Assembly: GCA_943704525.1 (NCBI GenBank)
Contig: CALSCQ010002454.1
Span: 1 to 26,363 of the forward strand
From: Pigoraptor vietnamica
Taxonomy: Eukaryota > Opisthokonta > Filasterea
DNA: 26,363 nucleotides
Reading direction: 5' to 3'
The notes beneath the pieces were generated by a model. That model made no database searches, had not been told where the DNA came from, and saw nothing but the letters and a program-made list of their open reading frames with translations. Below, piece after piece: positions 21,323 through 26,363 of the stretch. Made by a program: the position numbers and the translations under genes. How positions within the stretch are numbered: position 1 is the first letter of the stretch; each line of letters starts with the position of its first letter.

Positions 21323-21415
21323 ATGTCGTTCCGCAACTTGCAGTCTGGGCAGGTGGAGCCCCGTGTCGATTACCTCAACATCATTGCGTGGAAGGGAGCG
21401 GCGGATTCAAACTAG
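21323..21415 (+). CDS. Possible 30-residue upstream ORF in the GATA-gene leader
   Basis: Thirty codons beginning M-S-F-R-N-L-Q-S-G-Q with an A at position -3 of the ATG and ending in TAG. It lies 468 bases upstream of the GATA start. The peptide is not recognised. It may be a regulatory uORF, a first exon of something not seen (a GT follows codon 10), or chance. Confidence 0.25.
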   Translation: MSFRNLQSGQVEPRVDYLNIIAWKGAADSN

Positions 21416-21882
21416 ACGCGTGCGCTCCATTTGCGGCGGCTCTTTTTTGCAAGCGCCCGCGAACGCTCTCGTTGCGTCGTCTTCGCCTTTGAATTCTCTC
21501 TCTCTCTCTCTCTCTCGTCCGCGCTGATTGTTGCGGTGTCGTGCCTGGGCTTTGTGCTTGGCCTGCGATTCCCGTGACGTGTACATATTCGTCGTCGTCA
21601 TTTTTTATACGTAATCGTTCTTCTGTCGAGTGACTGCGTTCCCTTGGAACCGAGTCCCTCTTTGCCGTCAGATCGACTGGACGCGTGGCGCATCCCCCGT
21701 CCGTCCGGTCTGCGTTTTTTCCTGCGAAGGATAACGAAAAGTTGAGGAGGTGGTCTCTTCGTCGCGATCTCGTTCCCGCGTCGAGGCCCCGAATCGGAAA
21801 AACAGGCGAGCAAACTCGGTTTTGCCGCCGTCGAAAACACTGCGAAACGTTTCGCGATTTTTGCAAGAGCAACAAGAGAAAA

Positions 21883-23223
21883 ATGGAGTCGTGCGACGTC
21901 TTTTCGCTCGACCTTGAGGCCGCTGGCCTGGACATTCTCGGCGCGTGCGACGGGTGAGTTGCGCTGTGCACGCTTGTTGAGAGCAGCTTCAGGTACATGG
22001 ACATGAGACTGGTATGACCTGTGCGCCTTGGACTTTTGACTCACATGTCCGTTGCTCTCGACCTTCAGCTTTGCGCTGGACGATTTTATCGTCCCGAGCG
22101 AGCTCGACATGCTCTTCACGGGCGTCGACGTCGACGCTCTTTCGGAGGACCTGTCGTCGTCGCCGCTCTCGCCCTCGTCGAGCATCTCTGCCGACGTGAG
22201 CGGCAGCAACAGCGTGCCTGGATCGCCCCCTTCGTCCCACGGCGCCTCGCCGGTGCCTTCCGAGTGGGATGGCGAGTGCATCATGCCCAAGGAGGTGCGT
22301 TGAGCCCGTTGTTGTTCAAGCGTCGTGGTGGAATTCTCATTGCTCGCAGTCGCGTGCTGATCGGTGTCTTGTTCTTTGTTTTCCCCCATAGGGTGAGGCG
22401 CGCGTGTGCGGCAACTGCGCGACAACGTCGACGCCCCTCTGGCGAAAGACTGCGGACGGGACTATCCTGTGCAACGCGTGCGGCCTCTATCACAAGGCCT
22501 ACAAGGTGCACCGCCCGCAGACGACGCGTAAGGCGCGCCCGGTCAAGTCGGAGTCGTCGCAGGAGCGTACCGCGCCTGCCTCGTCCGGACAGTCGTGCGC
22601 CAACTGCGCGACGACGGTGACGACGCTGTGGCGCCGTGACGCGCGTGGACGCCTGTGCTGCAATGCGTGCGGGCTCTACTCGAAGATGCACCACAAGTGA
22701 GTTTGGTTTTGCCTCCCATGTTTGTCTCCCACATTAGGCACTCTGATGTCTTATGCCGTTCCAACACTATGTATTGTTTTTTAATCGCGCACTGTGTTGC
22801 CGCCGCAGGGACCGCCCGCTGAAGCTCAAGGGCCAGATTCGCCCGCGCAGCCGCAAGGTTGGCGGCGACGTCGTGAACAAGTCGATGGCGCCGTCGGCCG
22901 CGCCGAAGTCGCCCTCGCAGCCGCTGATGTCCCTCATGGCGTCGTCGATGCCGGCGCTTTTCGGGCTTCCAATGGAGACGTCCGTCTCGGACATGCAGGC
23001 TGCGAGTGCCCAGCTGGCCGCTGCCGCTGCCGCCGCCGCCGCGCTCTCGGTCCCCATTCCGCAGCTCGCGATGCCTCTCGGCTACCCCCTCGTGGGCGCG
23101 CCGTTTGTCGTGCCGTCGACGCCCGAGGAGCGCATTGCCGCGCAGCTGCGCATGCGCCTGCTCGAGTCGCAGCTCATTGCGCTGAGCTCTGTGATTGCGG
23201 CGGGCATGGTGCCCTCGAAGTAG
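21883..23223 (+). CDS. Two-zinc-finger GATA transcription factor
   Basis: Four exons: 21883-21953, 22069-22294, 22392-22696, 22809-23223; 338 aa. The first 99 residues are acidic and Ser/Pro-rich (a likely activation region). Finger 1 is C105-x2-C108-x17-C126-x2-C129 with T-P-L-W-R-K; finger 2 is C168-x2-C171-x17-C189-x2-C192 with T-T-L-W-R-R and C-N-A-C-G-L-Y-S-K-M-H, followed by D-R-P-L-K-L-K and a basic tail to about residue 220 (DNA binding to (A/T)GATA(A/G)). The 38-residue spacing between the fingers and their sequences recall animal GATA1-6 more than fungal AreA (one finger) or SreA (Cys-rich linker). The C-terminus is Ala/Met/Leu-rich with an Ala run. The first in-frame ATG was used; the frame is open for 200 bases upstream but lacks an ATG. 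Confidence 0.93.
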
Positions 23224-24826
23224 GCGCGTCGTCGCCGGTCGATTGCGCGTAAACCTGCGATACGTGGGTTGATCTGTGTTCTCACGCGTGGCCGTGGCTG
23301 AAAAGCTTGGCCTGCTGGGCGTTATGTGATCCCCTTTCGTCGCACGGTCGTCGCGCTCCCGTGGATGCACTCGGTGTGTCCTTTTGTTCTTCCTCTATTG
23401 CTCTGCGATTGCCGCGTTTGTCGTTCATTTGGCGCGTCGCTCTACGCGCCACTCGCGCTCGCCACGTTTTTGCTGCGTTGTCGCTACTCCGTTCGACTTG
23501 TCCCGCGGGTTGATGGTTGAGTCCCCGTGCGTGCGCTCGTCGGGCGTCGATTCTCGGGCGTCGTCCTCTGCCTAAGGGCGCGTCCCATTGTAGTCTGTCG
23601 GGCCTTCTCTCCGACAGCTCGCGGACCGTTTCGTCTGCGTTTCGAGGTCGCTCCGTGTGACCTGGGTATTGTTCTTCTCTTCCGATTGTAGGCGGATCGA
23701 GGCGCTTCGTCGTCTGGCCGCCTTCTCCTCTTTATCCGAACTTTGCGGGTGAAATATGCGCGTACCTGGCGCACAAAAGGTCGTCGCGCGTCTGATAATC
23801 GGCCGCACCTACGGCCGGGAATACGGCACTGCCCCGATGTATCCGAGCTATGCTGGTGGACTCCGCTGCTGCGCCGGCGCGCGCCGTCCGCGCTGGGAGG
23901 GGAGCTAGAGCTCTACGCTCGATCTCTCCGCACTGGCGCGTCGATAGTGCGTGACCCCCCAAGCTACATTCCGTCCCGCGTGCGATTGGATCATCGGCTC
24001 GGGCACTCCGTTGGTAATCCCGTCAGCCGCGACCGTCGTTTTTGGCGGCATCGCCACTCACTCCCTTGGGTCGCTTCGGTTCCAACGTTTCTTCTTTCTT
24101 GCCGCTGCGATTGGGCACTTTCGGACATTTACTTTTTGCCGCGTGCGCTGCGTCGGCGCTGACTGTCGATGGCCAGTTTTGCTGCTCGTGCGGGCGACTC
24201 TACGTTGCCTGCTGCGGCTCCTTTTGGCCAGCTCGATGGACGTTGCTGATGTGCGCGCTCGGCGCTTTTTCGCCCTTTGTCGCGCGGTGGGGAGGGGACG
24301 CGGTCCCGTCGCCCCGTCTCTGTGTCCCACGGCATTGCGTTGCCGGGGGCGGTTTTCGCGCGTGCGCCTTTTGAGGCCCGCGTTTTATTCTTTTATCTTT
24401 TCGTTTCTGTTTGTTGCCCGTTATGGGATCGCGCGTTGATGCGCTATGGCTCGGCCCACACTCCGCTGGCAATTTGCCGGTCGAGAAGGGGCGCGTGTCT
24501 GTCATCCGCGCTGCTGCTCCGTTGCCGCGTCGCACCTTTTGCGCGTTTTTCGTTTGTAGTGTGAGAGAAAATTGAGAGAGCGTTCGCGTTTTTCCTGCCA
24601 CTCGGGCTCCTGTTTGGCCCTCTGGCTGCCGCAAATTCAAGAAAAAAAAATATAGGACAAAAAAATGCTTGCAAAAAAAAAAAAAAAAGAAGGGCTCGCT
24701 CCATTATGTCGTAGAGGTGCACTACATCGTCGTGCCGAGTGCCAAAAGGGCTGCAAGGGCTGTCAATTGTTTGGTCGATCGTCGCAAAACGAAATGCAAT
24801 ATTTTACAGTGCACGTGACGCCACGC
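23224..24826. other. 1.6-kb convergent intergenic region, no gene recognised
   Basis: It lies between the stops of the GATA gene (+) and the FERM gene (-). It is GC-rich, T/C-heavy on the plus strand, and free of the microsatellites common elsewhere. Open frames of 60-160 codons occur on both strands but none shows a known domain or plausible introns. At 24641-24688 two A-rich runs (nine, seven and sixteen As) close the segment, as at the 3' end of a retroposed copy or as a T-rich 3' end signal for the minus-strand gene. Confidence 0.5.
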
Positions 24827-25972
24827 TCACACGGCGGCGGCCGGATTGGTAAACACCCTGTCGATAATGTCGTCGTCTGCGATCGGATTGTTCATCGAGT
24901 TGAGCGAATCGAGACTCGCGTCGTCCCCCTCTGCCCCGGCGTCCTCATCAATGTCCTCAAGCCCAGCGCCCCGCATTTCCATATTCTGGCGCAGCTTGCG
25001 ACCGCGTCGTGTGCCCGCCGCCTCCCGCAACCGCCGGGGCTGCCCGTCGTCCTCGGCCGCATCGCTCACAGTGCGTACCATTGCCACGAGGTCAATGTTG
25101 CCCTGCGATACGATGCGAATGAGTATTGGCAAAGTATGCGTAACACAATGGACTACAGGCACGAAACGGGAGTGCAGAAAAGCGGACTCCTCGTGCTCAC
25201 CTCGAGCGAAGAGATGAAAGTGGACGCCGCAAGGCTCGAGGGGAAGATAGCGACCGCCTTGCCTTTCTTGCCGAAGGAGAGCGTGACCTGCGTAACAGGC
25301 AAAGGATGGTCACGTGAGAGGGAGGAGGACGCGCACTTCGTCCACGGGTGTCCGTGGGTACAAAGGGAGAATGTGCCATGGCTGTACACCTCGTGACGAA
25401 GACCGGCGGTACAAGAAAGCGCACAGCAAACACGCAATCAATCAAAAGCCGCACCTGAAGGCCGTCGTTGTCTGTCGTCCATTTTTGCGCCGCCTCCAGA
25501 TTCCACTGTTGCGGTCCGTTTCGCGGCGGCTGCTGCGGGTCGACGGGCAAGTCTGGTGCGGCGAAGATGATCTTCTCGTGACCCACGCCGAGAATCGCCG
25601 GTGTCTTCGGCTGTGTGGAGCAATTGGAGTCCGAGTAAATATGCACGCGCAGGAAAGAGTTGGAGCTCGATTGCACGATTGCATGCACTCGTTTTGCGAT
25701 ATGCGACGACGCAATGAATAGAGATGAAGGATGAGACAACGGAGTGAGGAGCAGCGCAGCGCACCTCCGTGCCCGTGGTGCACGTGAAGCAGTCGACGCC
25801 GTAGAGGTCCAACACAGACCACAGTTTGACAAAATTGAGGCGCGCGTCCGTTTCGCCCATTCCCGCGAGAGCTCGGTGGTCGCGGCGGAGGCGCTTTGCG
25901 ACCGACGATTTCCGCTTCACAAAAAACGGAAAAATGGTCGACCACACCTCGTCGAGAAAGCGCCACGTGTGC
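24827..25972 (-). CDS. FERM-domain protein, talin-head-like, 3' part
   Basis: Four exons in transcript order: 25972-25765, 25610-25455, 25287-25201, 25102-24827; phases close; the 5' part is outside the window (first listed exon starts with one base of a split codon). The end of FERM lobe F2 reads F-L-D...V-K-R-K, then A-R-L-N-F-V-K-L-W...Y-G-V-D-C-F, parallel to talin's A-K-V-R-Y-V-K-L-A...Y-G-V-S-F-F. Lobe F3 (PTB fold) follows: I-L-G-V-G, Q-W-N-L-E-A-A-Q-K-W, V-T-L-S-F-G, ending S-S-L-E-G-N-I-D-L. The Trp in Q-K-W aligns with talin W359, which contacts integrin NPxY tails; an insert of about 16 Pro-rich residues precedes it. After F3 come about 80 charged, acidic residues and a stop; no rod. 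Alternatives are kindlin or MyTH4-FERM proteins; talin matches best. Role inferred: membrane-cytoskeleton linkage. Confidence 0.78.

Positions 25973-26363
<391 letters not shown>

Larger units (their letters stand above)
20347..21882. promoter_or_regulatory. Divergent upstream region of ARG8 and the GATA gene
   Basis: 1.5 kb without a convincing gene. GATA-type words: TTATCC 20389-20394 (43 bases from the ARG8 start), TTATCT 20676-20681 (AGATAA on the other strand), TTATCG 21080-21085 and GGATAA 21729-21734. Also a palindromic TGATCACTGATCA near 20478-20490, a CACGTG at about 20541, a CT microsatellite at 20773-20833 and a GT microsatellite at 21087-21129. From about 21490 to 21882 the sequence is pyrimidine-rich with CT repeats, like a long GATA-gene 5' leader. 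Confidence 0.5.

Noticed and set aside
21685-21957. N-terminal extension of the GATA factor
   Set aside because: The frame is open upstream of 21883, but its first codon is GTG and no ATG occurs, so ATG 21883 is preferred.
23743-24439. Open frames of 110-160 codons in the convergent gap
   Set aside because: No recognisable domain, Arg/Cys/Leu-rich composition expected from GC-rich non-coding DNA, and overlapping frames on both strands.

Overview
The window is nuclear DNA from an intron-rich eukaryote, most likely an opisthokont. It could be a unicellular relative of animals or an early-branching fungus; the sequence alone does not decide. Evidence: about 45 spliceosomal introns (typically 100-300 bases), long (GT)n/(CT)n microsatellites, GC-rich codon use, a fused fungal-type ARG5,6 protein, a two-finger GATA factor whose fingers read like animal GATA fingers, and a talin-like FERM domain. 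All exon coordinates were worked out by hand from reading frame, GT(or GC)-AG borders and family alignment from memory; phases close in every gene listed.

Layout. 1-1076: 3' flank with a 130-base GT tract between two copies of a 47-base repeat. 1077-4962 (-): OTU-family deubiquitinase with a long prion-like tail ending in a PAM2 motif (873 aa). 4963-6657: divergent intergenic region with a tRNA-like/SINE-like Pol III promoter and decayed duplicated sequence. 6658-8018 (+): divergent ATG8-like ubiquitin fold carrying a ~275-residue disordered tail (417 aa). 8215-10960 (-): ornithine carbamoyltransferase (343 aa). 11475-16721 (+): ARG5,6, i.e. acetylglutamate kinase plus acetylglutamyl-phosphate reductase (856 aa). 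17094-20346 (-): acetylornithine aminotransferase (440 aa). 20347-21882: shared divergent upstream region of ARG8 and a GATA gene. 21883-23223 (+): two-finger GATA transcription factor (338 aa). 23224-24826: no recognisable gene. 24827-25972 (-): 3' part of a FERM-domain gene resembling the talin head, running off the right edge.

Functionally, three adjacent genes encode four successive mitochondrial enzyme activities, from N-acetylglutamate to ornithine to citrulline (kinase, reductase, aminotransferase, carbamoyltransferase; only the final ornithine-releasing deacetylation/transacetylation step is missing). OTC and ARG5,6 share one 514-base divergent promoter, ARG5,6 and ARG8 converge, and a GATA factor (a class that controls nitrogen genes in fungi) lies next to ARG8. 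This is a compact eukaryotic arginine gene cluster. Other points to examine are the non-lipidatable-looking ATG8 relative, the OTU-PAM2 protein, the enrichment of GC-AG introns in the arginine genes, and GT microsatellites sitting at the 5' ends of introns.
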